Shown piece by piece: positions 21,702 through 33,080 of a DNA stretch of 64,000 bases. The stretch's first letter is position 1, and every line of letters starts with the position of its first letter. The translations under genes and the position numbers were made by a program. Below the pieces are notes generated by a model that saw only the letters and a program-made list of their open reading frames with translations, did not search any database and was not told the origin of the DNA. Origin of the DNA: Rutpela maculata (taxonomy: Eukaryota; Arthropoda; Insecta; Coleoptera; Cerambycidae); assembly GCA_936432065.2 (NCBI GenBank), contig OW386292.2:124989639-125053638 (forward strand), written 5' to 3'.

Positions 21702-24135
21702 TAATAACGCCGTGTTTTTCTACCCCGTCCCATTTTAGAAAGTGCCAAATATCGAGTAAAATATCTGTAATTCAGGGAAAAATATAATTTATGACCAGCC
21801 CTGTATATCTGTTTAAAAAGCAGTGGTTAAAATCACATACCCTGTATATAGCTGTAATTTTAGAATTAAAAAGTTACAATCACGGTCTCAATACATAAAG
21901 CTTTTGTAAAATAAAAACATCCTATATAATTGTAGCTTCAAGATGAACGAAAAAAAGACAAAGTCAGTAGAAAGTTTCAGTAAAAATTATAAAAAGTATC
22001 TGTTGACCCTTGTAGGTGCTGTTATAATTTCAAGCAGCAAAAAATTAAAGTTACGAAAAATCGCAATAATAAAAAAAATAAAGACAACTTTTCAGTACAT
22101 TATAATAAAGCTTTTGTAAAATTACTGTAATTTTAGAACTGAAAAAAATACAAATAAAATAATTTATATCTAACCCTTGTATAACTTGTTTCAGATGAAA
22201 AAGCAGCAAATTTCAGTAAAAATCATAAAATATCTGTAATTCGGTGAAAAAAAAAAAATACAAATAAAATATAATTTATGGCTACCCAGTATTATTTATG
22301 ACTTGTTTTTAGTTGATACTATTTACCGCCTCTGTATAACAATGAATATCATAAAATATCTGTGGTTTTAATTTAGTGAAAAAATACAAATAATATATAA
22401 TTTATGGTTAACCCTGTATATAACTGTAATTTTAGAATTGAAAATGAGGAAAAGTTACAAATAAAATATAATTTACGATTAGCTCCTGTATTATTTATTA
22501 CCGAGCCTTGTAGGTACTGTTACTAAAGTTTTAGTTTTGTAAAAATTAAAAGATTTTAAAATTTTCTTTCAATTGGAACGTATTACGATCTTTTTACACT
22601 GAAAATTAAGTAAAAAGACATATCACAAACAATTCTCTCCGTAACAAAATAGCAACAAGAAACAAAAGAAATAAAAATGTTGCAATTTCCTGTTATTTAG
22701 TACATTTTAATAAAGTTTATTTTTAAAAATATTTATTTCTTTTGTTTCTTGTTGCTGTTTTGTTACGTTGAGGATTGTTTGTGATATGTATTTTACAAAT
22801 AAAGCATAAAATTATTATTTATATGTTTTCAGTTATTTTAAAAAATCAGTTTGTAATTGGAAAGAGCGAGAGCGTTTTTAATTTATTTCTCTAAAATGAA
22901 AAAGAATTTCCAATATGACATAATAACATAAATTGAAGCTAATTAAAACGTTTATAAGAAAACATTAACGCAGTTCATGTACAGAGTGAGGGAAAAAATA
23001 TTCAGGGAAATTAATTTTTTCGTAATAATTTTAAAAAAATGTTTAAAATCACTGTGTGCATGCAGGCCTTAAAAATATCTACAATTTGATGTGGTTAAAA
23101 ATAAGGAAGTTACGAGTCTGGGGAGTTTTTAAATGACAGACCCTGTATGTTGTAGAGAGTATGTAGAACCCAAGTCTCCTTGTGTGTAAATTTCGCCTCG
23201 AATGAGTTGAAATTTCATCAAGACGTATTTTTTATTTTATTAAATTTAGACCTCATAATCGGTCTAAAAACATAAATATACGGATTTTCGCGAATTTATT
23301 TGTAACATTAGAAGAATTATTAAATTTCAGTATTTAAGGATGCAATATTTTCGTCTTCCCTATGTTTTGACCTCAATCATAATTGCAATAAAATAAATTA
23401 ATAGAACTTACCTTAAATCGGTAATGCGCACAAACACTTGCTAACAAAATTATAACTTGGAAAGTAAGTGATCTCAATCTCAGTTTATGCTTTTTTTATA
23501 CTCGTCGAAATCTACATCAGTACTAAATGATATTTTCAATTTTCACATAACCAACTAATGGAATATATTTATCAACTTCCTTCAACTCGCTTTGTCATCA
23601 TGTGCACTTTGTGGCTATGTAGGCAGGTTTATCATCTTTCCTGTTTCCTATGAAATAACATATCAACGCTTTCTCGGTTTCATTTCGTTGCGATGTGTAA
23701 TGTTGTGCTACGATTTATAATATTGCATTGTGTTAGATTTAATATATTTCTGATTTTAATAAATTCCTTTTTAAATATTACCTTTACGACGCTTTATATT
23801 GTTCCAATAAATTATTTAAACTGTTTTTACCTTACCGCCATCCCTCATAAAAAATTTTTGTATGTGAAATTTTTTTGCACTCCAACATTGAAAGATTGTC
23901 CTTTTTTACCATAAAAATGAATGTACCCCTGGTTTCTCTTCAATACTGTTTTTGAGTATTTTTTTCTACCTTACCGTCAAATCACAATTTAACTGAAGAT
24001 TGTCCTAATTACTTATACTTTATATTCCACTATAGCATCAGTATTAAATAAGGCACTTGAGTCCATGTTTTCTATTTAGAGCGAGCTTTAAGATGAATTT
24101 TGCATATATTCTTGCAATTAATGCACCGAAGACGC
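21702..24135. other. Gene-free AT-rich region before the right inverted repeat
   Basis: No coding sequence. Several decayed copies of an AAAATATAATTTATGxxxAxCCCTGTAT block occur between 21770 and 22500 (near 21780, 22270, 22395 and 22465), suggesting old tandem duplication. A foldback structure lies at 22618-22789. GAAAGATTGTCC near 23890 mirrors the left subterminal region. Confidence 0.55.
22618..22789. repeat. Foldback (inverted repeat) of about 172 bp
   Basis: The left arm from 22618 (ACATATCACAAACAATTCTC ... GCAACAAGAAACAAAAGAAA) is mirrored by an arm ending at 22789 (... GAGGATTGTTTGTGATATGT). Arms are about 60 bp with a few mismatches around an AT-rich centre of about 50 bp. It could be a small non-autonomous transposon; I could not define a clear target duplication. 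Confidence 0.7.
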
Positions 24136-25341
24136 TTACATATATCGCACTGCAGGGGGCGGACTGCGGCCGCAACACCCGGTCAGGCGACCTAGCTGTA
24201 GTAATTGTCTTTTTATGAAAAACAAGTACGATGGTAACCTAGCTGTTTAAACGCCACGCTACCAATCCAAATGTCCGGGGGTCGATTCCTCAAAGCTGCA
24301 AAAATGTCGCTCCATCTATGGGAAAATCTTTAAGAAATTATTGATAGATGGCGCAAAAATTAAGAAGTGGGTGGGACCCCAAAATTCGGGGGTCGGTGGG
24401 TGGGCCAGGCGGCTGGTTACCTACTACAGAAGTGGGTGGGCCCCCAAAATTCGTGGCGGATTCCGACGTGTTTCGAGCATGATTTCATACATAAAATTCA
24501 AATTATCAAGCTCTAAGTGCCATTTTTACACTTAGAACGAAAATACAGTTAAACTCTTATTCTAGACGTCGAGACGATTCATTTGATACCCTACATCGCA
24601 TGTTTTGAACGACCGGAAGTTGTTATTTTATAGCGGATTCCGACGTGTTTCGAACCCGGGGACATGATTTCATACATAAAATTCAAATTATCAAGCTCTA
24701 AGTGCCATTTTTACACTTAGAACGAAAATACAGTTAAATTCTTATTCTAGACGTCGAGACGATTCATTTGATACCCTACATCGCATGTTTTGAACGACCG
24801 GAAGTTGAAACCGGAAGTTGTTATTTTATAGCGGCGGATTCCGACGTGTTTCGAACCCGGGGACATGATTTCACACATAAAATTCAAATTAGTAAGCTCT
24901 AAGTGCCATTTTTACATTTAGAACGAAAATACAGTTAAATTCTTATTCTAGACGTCGAGACGATTCATTTGATACCCTACATCGCATGTTTTGAACGACC
25001 GGAAGTTATTTTATAGCGGATTCCGACGTGTTTCGAACCCGGGGACATGATTTCATACATAAAATTCAAATTACTAAGCTCTAAGTGCCATTTATACGCT
25101 TAGAACGGGCGACCCTGTCACACCTCACTTGTCACCTGTCACCTGTCAATCTGCCACCTGTCCGCTGTCACCTGTCCACTGTCACCTGTCCGCTGTCACC
25201 TGTCCGCTGTAACCTGTCACCTGTCAATCTGTCACCTGTCAATCTGTCACCTGTCAGTCTGTCACCTGTCCGCTGTAACCTGTCAGTCTCACCCACCGCT
25301 GACCCAGGCTGTCCGTCACACCAGCTGACCCAGTTCCCAAG
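24136..25341 (-). repeat. Right long terminal inverted repeat of the same element
   Basis: Mirror image of 1-1435, with the same order of blocks: unique segment (24140-24470), ~198-bp repeats (about 24470-25105), then the CTGTCACCTGTC minisatellite. Beyond 25341 the left partner is outside the window, so the outer end cannot be fixed. A GGCGCCCTA block near 25410-25418 could lie close to the terminus. Arms differ by small indels and substitutions, so they are not recently homogenised. Confidence 0.85.
25108..25295 (-). repeat. Terminal minisatellite, right arm (CTGTCACCTGTC-type units)
   Basis: Reverse-complement counterpart of the left minisatellite, with the same unit variants in similar order (CTGTCCGCTGT, CTGTCAATCTGTCAC). 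It adjoins the ~198-bp repeats on its inner side and unique GACCCAGGCTGTCCG sequence on its outer side. Confidence 0.85.
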
Positions 25342-25440
25342 GTCACCCAGTGACGGCTTCCTTTGATCTTGGTTCCCACGGTCTTCAAAAAGTTCCCACG
25401 CTCAAGTGGCGCCCTACCTACTTATGTCATACCAAGGTTT

Positions 25441-25773
25441 TCAATTCTTAGTTTGTGTTTGAGATAACTGTCTTGCTTTAAGTACTGCCAGAATATTTTT
25501 ATTGTGGATTTCTCTTTCCTTTTCTTCAGCTGTCTTGGATGACTGCTTGGTGCTTTTTAAGCCTGTTTCCCTGTCACTGAATAACTCTTCATGTGTTCTT
25601 CGTATATGATCTTTTAGATAGTCTTTTCTTTTAAATAATTTATTGCATGAACTACAGTGGAAACGACGGTTTGTGTGACTAAATGAGTGGCGACTTAAAC
25701 CGCTGAACCAAATGAATACTTTGTCACAAAATTTACAGGTGTGCATCTTTACTCTGCAGCTGTATGGTATCAA
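25441..25773 (-). CDS. Small protein with two C2H2 zinc fingers
   Basis: 110 codons. Finger one is CKFCDKVFIWFSGLSRHSFSH and finger two CSSCNKLFKRKDYLKDHIRRTH (C-x2-C-x12-H-x3/4-H), followed by a charged tail ending LKARQLSQTQTKN. It sits just outside the right inverted repeat. Similar small fingers occur beside Polinton genes at 21093 and 48830, so it may be element-derived; a host gene fragment is equally possible. The ORF has no visible lesion. Confidence 0.55.
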   Translation of the reverse strand: MIPYSCRVKMHTCKFCDKVFIWFSGLSRHSFSHTNRRFHCSSCNKLFKRKDYLKDHIRRTHEELFSDRETGLKSTKQSSKTAEEKEREIHNKNILAVLKARQLSQTQTKN

Positions 25774-27334
25774 ATGATTAGGTTGTAGTAGTGTTTAATA
25801 TTTGTTCACGCCAAAGGTCTATTGTTTCAAATTATCCTGTTTAGTGTATGGTATGGTATAGTATGGCATAGTATGGTATAATAGTATGGTATATTATGGC
25901 ATAATATGGTATGGCATAGTATGGTATGGTATGGCATAGTATGGTATAGTATGGTATGGTATATATAATTATCCTGTTTGGTATTGAGTTACCTGGTCTG
26001 GTTAAATTATCCTGTCTAGCCTGTTTCATTATCCTGTTTCGTGTTGAACCACCTGGCATGGTATGTATAATTACTTTTGTTAGACAGAACATATACAAGG
26101 ATAACGTAAGGTGGCTTTTCCATATGCATAGACATTTTATTGAACTTTTTGCTGTTGTATTCCTAGTCTATAAGAACTTTTTATTAATATTTGTGTAAGT
26201 TGTTCTATAGGAGGCTGAAGTCCTAGAGACTCGATCCCTGGTTTCAGCATATTTTTCCTTAATTTTCATATAATATATATGAATTTCGTAGAAAAATCAA
26301 TATTTGATTGCTAAGATTACCCATTATCGAAACAGGTAGGTTTGGTGATAGAAATAAATAGCACCTTGTATGTGGATCTCATACGTAAAGCATCTGTGCT
26401 TATTTAAAGTATCAAGCGGTATTCGCAGCGCATTTAACAGATGCGAAACCAAATATTCGTCAAAGCAAACCCCATTTGTGTACAAAATGATAAAACTACA
26501 GCGACATGGTACGGAATATATTATTTAACATTGGTACGCATGTTTTTAGAAAAGGTATTAATTATTTTTATATTTTTAATTTTAATTATTTTTATAATTT
26601 TAAATATACTTGGTACTCTTTTTATTTTATTATATTATAAATAGAAAGTACGAGCAAGGTCGCAAAATAGGTAACGAATAAGTGAATAATTGAAATAATA
26701 AGTGAATTTGATTTTAAGATTTTCAGGGCTCGTGAAAATAAGAACTAAAAGGAGCCCCTTACATAATGTTTGTATCGGGTATTTCAACATATAATAATAT
26801 TCTATCTTATATTTTAAATTGTGTTAAATTACAAGAACACCTCGTATATTTGTAAGGTGGTACTTTAAGTTTGTAAAATAAATATAATTGTACGTCTCAA
26901 TGATTAAGCAGATGTTATGAGGACCTTGTATTTATAACGAATTAACCAATATATTGTTTACCATATATTTAAAATGATATATATTTTTAATTCATTGATT
27001 TTTCTGCTTGATGCTTTAAATTAATAACAATTAAACTAGTTTCCACAATATTTAACAATTCGTGCATAATGTTTTTTTGAGAAGAGGTCTAATTAACTGT
27101 TGTTTTTAAATCAGCTACAAAGTAACTTCTTGTTTATAAAACAGTTATATACTACGTAACAAATCTAGTTCCCCGGAAAATACTCTATAACCGTATTTGA
27201 AGATGTTTATTAAACGAAAATTTCTAGTATCAATTAAACCTAGATTTATTCCTAGAGTATTTATCAGCTCGAGGCTTTTTAGTGTGATTAGTCGTTCTTA
27301 GTACACCACTGCTACATAAGCTCAGTGATTAAAA
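25774..27334. repeat. Non-coding, with a (TATGG)n-type simple repeat
   Basis: From about 25843 to 25962 a pentanucleotide-based array (TATGG, TATGGCATAG) runs on the plus strand. Two related CCTGTTTGGTATTGAGTTACCTGG-like lines follow (25970-26060). The rest is AT-rich and without recognisable genes. CTCAGTGATTAAAAATG just before 27335 resembles the TCAGT initiators seen at other genes here. Confidence 0.6.
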
Positions 27335-27919
27335 ATGTTGTTCAAAATTATTTTGCTTTTGGGGCTCTGTTCATTAACAAAAACCGAAGAAGTTGATGAC
27401 GAATTAAATCAGATGTATAATAAATGGCGACACTGTGACATCGAACTGCAAAGGCTGAACAAATTTGTAGTACCAGAGCTAGACGCAAGGATAAATATCT
27501 GTATACATAAAGAAAAAACAGTATCTGAAAATAAAACACGGGAGCTATTCCTGAAGGACTTGGAAATAAAATCTCTTCAAGAACAATTCGCGGAAAAAGA
27601 AAGTTTGTGTGAGAGTTCTATAAATTATTTCAAAAACAATAATAAAAATTTAAGTGAGAGTATTATTCGGTTGAATGTTACTAACAACATCTGTAAGACG
27701 GAATTAGTCGAAATTTTAAATAAAAATGCTGAGCTGGATAAGGATGTAAATGTCTTACTGTCGGCTGGAATAAAACAGGAGGAACGGTTAAGGGCTTTTA
27801 AAAGATCTAACATACGACTCAAACGGAAATTGTTAAAAAATAAATGTGCAGCCACGCCCGGGACTCCCTTAGCCAAGAAAATAGTGCCTGATGATGATGG
27901 TGATGATAGCAGAAAATAG
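27335..27919 (+). CDS. Predicted secreted coiled-coil protein, unrecognised
   Basis: 194 codons, no lesion. Residues 1-18 (LFKIILLLGLCSLTK after Met) form a typical signal peptide. The remainder is highly charged, rich in E, K and L with heptad-like spacing, and carries regularly placed Cys (CDIEL, CIHKE, CESS, CKTEL) and N-glycosylation-like sites (NKT, NVT). The C-terminus ends with an acidic DDDGDD run. A TCAGTG initiator sits 9 bases before the ATG. No homologue comes to mind. It lies between two Polintons and could be an accessory gene of either or a host gene. Confidence 0.55.
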   Translation: MLFKIILLLGLCSLTKTEEVDDELNQMYNKWRHCDIELQRLNKFVVPELDARINICIHKEKTVSENKTRELFLKDLEIKSLQEQFAEKESLCESSINYFKNNNKNLSESIIRLNVTNNICKTELVEILNKNAELDKDVNVLLSAGIKQEERLRAFKRSNIRLKRKLLKNKCAATPGTPLAKKIVPDDDGDDSRK

Positions 27920-27994
27920 TGTGTGGTGGTAATAACAGAAGAAAAATAGTGCCTGGTAATGATAGAGAGAAATCGTAATGATATTTTATTTATC

Positions 27995-28086
<92 letters not shown>

Positions 28087-30018
28087 ACCATGTTTGTATT
28101 AAAATACTAATGTAATTTTATAATGGTAGCGATTAATATCTTTTTATTCTAATAATACCCAGCGCTTGTAAAAACTCCATTTAAGATTTTCCAAGATTAT
28201 TAAACTCGTAAGCAAAAATGTTTGATATATTCCTTTTCATATTTTATCAATATATCTAGATACATCAAAATAAAAACTATTCATAACATTTAAAAGAAAC
28301 TACTTCATTAAATGTTTTTAAAAATATTGTTTATAATTCATTATTTGTGGCACAATCACGACTTCTTATGTTTGTATGGTGATTTGCCCCTATAAAAATA
28401 TTCTACTAGATAATTGTTTTTATCGTGTATCTAGCTATTAAATTATGCATTTTTAAATGTTCATACGTTTATGTATTTTATTCTCTTATGTAATTACTTT
28501 GCACTGTATATTGTGTTTTTAGTGTTATTTTATACCCAGAAATTTTTAATACTAATATTCGGTTAATTTATATAAATCTGATTGTATTGTAAATAACCTG
28601 TGAAACATAAAAATAAAATGATTTAAATTGAATTTGTCTTTTCCATTTTGTAACGTTGCTATGAATTTAAAACATACCAAGGTTCTAACACTTATTTTCT
28701 ATCCTTTCATTTAACAATGTATCTATTTTATTTCCATATAGAAATACAGACTAGATATATGGGTAAAACTTTGAGAAAAGCAGCCAGTGGACAAGTTTTA
28801 AGCCTAAGCTATTTAGAAGGTAAGTAAAAGCTATTTTTTATTTGGCAGAGGTCGAGGCCTTAAAACTATTTCTGATGGTATCAACATAAATTCGTCAAAA
28901 CTAATTTTTGGGGGTGATTGTATATGATTTTATATATTTTTAGTGCTAGAAGTCTATAAATCAAGTTTAGTTACAAATAGATAGTCTTCAATAAAAACAA
29001 GGAATATGCCTCATTATTATATCCACTAATTTTAAATGCGATTTAATAGTCCAAAAATATTTCTGTAAATATTTATAATTTTAATGATTTTCTACAGAAG
29101 TAATATGTGGCAGGATTTCTAACATTAATAATGTGGTTTATCACAGAAACGTTATTTCGAAGAGTCATACATTTGATTATTGCTCAAATATGAGTCGTTT
29201 TATTTATATCAATTTTATTTCTTGACCTGAAACACAAAATCTTTTTAAATCGCCAGCGAACCTTTTTAATTTAGACTATTAGAAAATATTATTTACAGTT
29301 TAATCAATTTCAATTCAAAATCTCAAATAGTAGCTTATTTATTAATTAACGCTTTTTAAAACACTTAAAACATAACAGTATATTTTTCATACAAGCTATT
29401 CTCCGGTTTACAATAGTTAATGGGTTAATACTTTATATGCTAATTAAGAGATCATCGCCCGGCGTAATCTACTTCAGCTAATGAAACAAAACGTTTATAA
29501 TTAAGTAAGCATGTATGTTTTAAATAAGTGTAATGTAAACAACTACAAACTAAATAGTTGCGAAAATTAATGTGCACTTAATTGCATCTTATTGTTATTC
29601 CTAAAAACAGCGGGAATAGAGGTTTATTACTTTAATGAGAGAAAAATAAATTAACTTCACTTAGCTTTTAAGAATAAAGCATACAATGTGGTCATGCAGA
29701 TGCCATTTTTTGTAATATGCACTGTTTTCCACATATATTATGTAACATATGCACATGAAAAATTATTTCCTAGAACTGTCTTAATTGGGATAACCCTCGT
29801 GATAACAATGTATACGAGGTTCTCATAGATCTTACAAAAAAATTAAATAGAGAGCTGTAATTAAAATTAAAGATGTAGAAAAGCTAGAATTAAAAACCCC
29901 CCTCCAGATTAAATAGTAGGGAATATTTTTCAAAAAGAAAAAATGTTTTGTGATATAAAGTAGTAATCATCATCTAAAAATTCAGTTTGCGATAGCTGAT
30001 TTACTTATAACGGTTAAA
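27920..30018. other. AT-rich region with a long (AT)n tract and one possible exon
   Basis: A pure (AT)n run occupies about 27998-28076. At about 28742-28821 an acceptor-like CATATAG and a donor GGTAAGT bracket a short open stretch containing MGKTLRKAASGQVLSLSYLE; this could be an exon but has no partner I can identify. The rest shows nothing. TATAAAG (29955) and TTCAGTT (29981) before 30019 look like that gene's core promoter. Confidence 0.45.
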
Positions 30019-30597
30019 ATGAAAATTAAATTCCCTGTACCAGATAAAGCCATGCAGTCTATGAAATTGCATCAGCATTTTAAGAAACTACCACACCAGG
30101 AAGAATTCGTGGATGTTACTGCTCAAACAATTGAAAATCGCTCTAGTACATCGGCTGCTAATTTAGATGAAAGTTTAGAAGTTTTGGATGGTTCATTTTC
30201 AAAAATCAAGCCGATAGGCGCAGCAAGAACGGGGCCTCGGTTTGCTACCTCAACACCTGCGTTTAAATCACAAAATTTCAAAATAGTGCAACCATTGTAT
30301 GAAGATATATCAGAAAATAGTGAGAGCGATTCCGACATGAAAAATATCACGTTTGACTTCCAGAACGATATAGTACAGGAAAATAAAACAACTGATTTAT
30401 TTATTACTGAAGCTAAACAGTTCGTGAAAAGAAGCAATAATATACTTCAGCAAAAAACATTAAAAAAGAGTGACCTTAACAAGAAAAGGGTTAAATACTT
30501 ACGAAAACTTCATCGTATAGAGGATGCAATCACAAAAATTGACAATATAATAAACCTAGCGTCGAGGTTTTCTAGTATAGCAGAAGAAATGGAATAA
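30019..30597 (+). CDS. Unrecognised 192-residue protein
   Basis: Intact frame with a TATAAAG box and TCAGTT initiator at suitable spacing upstream and AATAAA downstream (about 30765). The N-terminus is basic with KFPVPDKAMQSMKLHQHF. The middle is acidic and serine-rich (EDISENSESDSDMKN). The C-terminal third is a basic helix-rich segment (SDLNKKRVKYLRKLHRIEDA) that could form a coiled coil. No signal peptide or membrane span. I do not recognise it; single-exon form and promoter style resemble the Polinton-linked genes nearby. Confidence 0.55.
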   Translation: MKIKFPVPDKAMQSMKLHQHFKKLPHQEEFVDVTAQTIENRSSTSAANLDESLEVLDGSFSKIKPIGAARTGPRFATSTPAFKSQNFKIVQPLYEDISENSESDSDMKNITFDFQNDIVQENKTTDLFITEAKQFVKRSNNILQQKTLKKSDLNKKRVKYLRKLHRIEDAITKIDNIINLASRFSSIAEEME

Positions 30598-32466
30598 ATT
30601 TTATGTTAATTTAATGTTCAGAAAATAGCGGGGAAGATTTAGACAAAAAGGAGCATTTCTCAAAACAGTGTGAATTTAACACCCATAGTTATTGTGTACT
30701 AAATTATCTTGTAAAAGTAATGTTATGTAAATATTAAATAATATTGGACAAAAAATTTCTTTTAAATAAAGGTTGATTTTTTATTTTTATTTATTTTTAT
30801 TTACATCAAATTTAAATTATATATACTTTAATCGAATTAATTTTAATTTTCAAGCAGCCATGTATTAGAGAATTTTATTAGTTAGATTATTGTTACTTTA
30901 TGAAAACATTGAATTAACAAATATAGCCAGGGTTGGATAATTCTTTATGAAATAAACACCATTTTAAAATATCCACCTTATATATTGCAAAAACTATAAT
31001 AAAGTGTAATATAAATCATTACATTTTACAATTATGTTTTAAATGTATTTGACTGCTGAATGTTTTAACAAAAATTTATGCTCGAAAAATGATTCTTTTA
31101 TTTTCTCTCAAGAATAACCAAATGTGTTTAAATAATACTTAGAGCTTTGCCAAATTAGGTTATGTGTAAGTAAGAAGTAATTTTTCTAATGAATTTAAGT
31201 ATGTGTAAATTAGTCGTCTCAAAATACAAATTTATATTTTTCTGTGTTTAAATAAAAAGTTCAACACATTAGGATTTTTAAAGTTTTAGACTTTTGAAAT
31301 AGTTAATAATAAAGTCTGAAATTATTGAAAACATTTTGTACTTACGTTAATTTAATTCTCTAGTAAATAAATGCAGGCACTGATAAATCCAACAACACAT
31401 ATAAACTGCAGGTAATTCAAAACAAGTAATGAATTATATACATCACTTTACACGCTATTATGATGTTTTTATAATTAGACAGGTCCTAAAAAGGTATAAA
31501 ACTTTTACACTTTACCATTAGATTGTTAATAAATAAAAATCAATGAATAAATACATTGATATAGAGAGGTTAAAGCATCCAAAACTCTAACACATCTAGA
31601 AATAATAACTGTTAACGTAAACTAAAACACACAACGTGTAATATATTTCTGTCAGCTGTGCGCTAAAAATAGCTTACTCGCTTATAAGGGAGTTATAAAG
31701 AACTAAATATGTTGCTAATAAATATAATAAACCAAAATGTCTATCCACATTATTTACTAATAAAACAACAATAAATTTTTAAATCCTTTAATAAAAATCT
31801 GAAAATAAAAAAGTAGATTATTAGTACAAAAGTAAAATATATTTTTTTTTTGTATCGTATTGTAGGCTAACATTTTAAGATTTTTTCAAAACTAAGTCTG
31901 TTTCGTAAACTAGCATATATACGTCTTGATCACCTACTTTCACCTGAAGAGCGGCATCGGAGGCTGCTGTGGGGGGTGGGCGTCAGGCAGCGTCTCTAGA
32001 AGGCGAAAAGAAAAAGTCTTTTTATAATGTGTACTTACAACTATAAGGCTGGTAAATGTTAATTAAAATATTATAACTTTATAAAGGCAAACAGAATATA
32101 AACAATTAGCTGAATACCCAAAAACTCGTTTTAGGGGAAGTTTTTAAAGCAGATATAATTACCAATATTCAGCTAGAAAATTCATTTAAAAAAACAAAAT
32201 TTGACCGAGATAACTGGTTAGAAAAAGTGTTGTTTACACAACCAGTTTACCTATAGTAGTAACATTTAAGGGTAAATTTCAGAGCAAAATATGTCAAACT
32301 GTTCAATCATTAACGTTAAACATACGGAAAGAATTAAGAATAATGTGTTAATTTTAAAAATAATTAAGTTAAACAATTTACAGTCGTAAATTTCACAAGA
32401 AATCTTGGTTACTGTGCGAGTTTTACTATTTCACATTTTAATATATTTTTTTTTTGTTATTCTAGT
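30598..32466. other. AT-rich intergenic region, possible 3' exon at about 31867-31960
   Basis: Mostly featureless AT-rich DNA. A local GC-rich island at 31930-31995 carries, on the minus strand, acceptor-like strings and an open stretch VKVGDQDVYMLVYETDLVLK ending at TAA near 31877. It could be a terminal exon of a minus-strand gene, perhaps an alternative end of the microexon gene just upstream, which has a GGTATGT donor-like string near its stop. I cannot decide. Confidence 0.35.
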
Positions 32467-33080
32467 CTAAATTACATGGAAAACATACCCTATACGAAAA
32501 TATACTATTTTTGCGGCCTCGTCCGCCTTCGCCACCACCCAGCGGCCCCACACCTCATCCTCCCATAGGCCCTCTACCTCTGTGAGGGCCGGTGGTTCTC
32601 CCCCACAAACAAATTGAAACTGAGAAGCAGAAAAACACCAGATTAAAATATTTGAAAACGAAAAAAAAAACAATAATAATACATACTACTTCTCCTGGGA
32701 AAAAATCCCCTGCCACGCTCCATAGAAAATCGGCGATTTTCATGGTCACTAAAAGGTAAAATAACTTAAGTTAAAAGTTAAATAAATATTAAATAAAACT
32801 TACACGCTAGATCCACGGGGGATGATAGTAAAGCTGAAATAAAAAACATTTTAGTTTCAATGAAAACTAGAAATATTCACTTTTAATTGCATTGTTTCCG
32901 CTATTAAGATTTTATTTTAAAAGTGTTTTTAAACCATGAAAAATGAATATCAAACCCTCAAAATATTTTTATTAATTGAAGCAGAACACTTAACAAACTC
33001 TTTTAAAACAAAATTCAAAATTAATTCTACGCACTTGGAAACTATAAAAATTAACACTTACTTAGCTGTTTCGAAGTCAT
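32467..33080 (-). CDS. Four-exon microexon gene X, copy 1 (unknown function)
   Basis: Exons on the minus strand: 33062-33080 (19 nt, ATG), 32804-32833 (30 nt), 32687-32748 (62 nt) and 32467-32619 (153 nt with TAG). Intron phases are 1, 1, 0; donors GTAAGT, GTAAGT, GTATGT and acceptors CAG, TAG, CAG are all canonical. The product is 87 residues. Exon 3 encodes IADFLWSVAGDFFPGEV; exon 4 encodes GLWEDEVWGRWVV and a hydrophobic end. The copy at 54829-55423 has the same exon number, phases and 30-nt exon with diverged sequence, which makes the model strong. It sits on the C-terminal side of polymerase B copy 2. Exon 4 is notably GC-richer than its surroundings. Confidence 0.8.

Noticed and set aside
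26200..26260. tRNA-like segment (GAGACTCGATCCCTGG)
   Set aside because: Cannot be folded by eye into a cloverleaf with paired acceptor and anticodon arms.
28742..28821. Possible 80-bp exon
   Set aside because: Splice-like borders and an open frame, but no neighbouring exon and AT-rich DNA gives such strings by chance; mentioned only in the region note.
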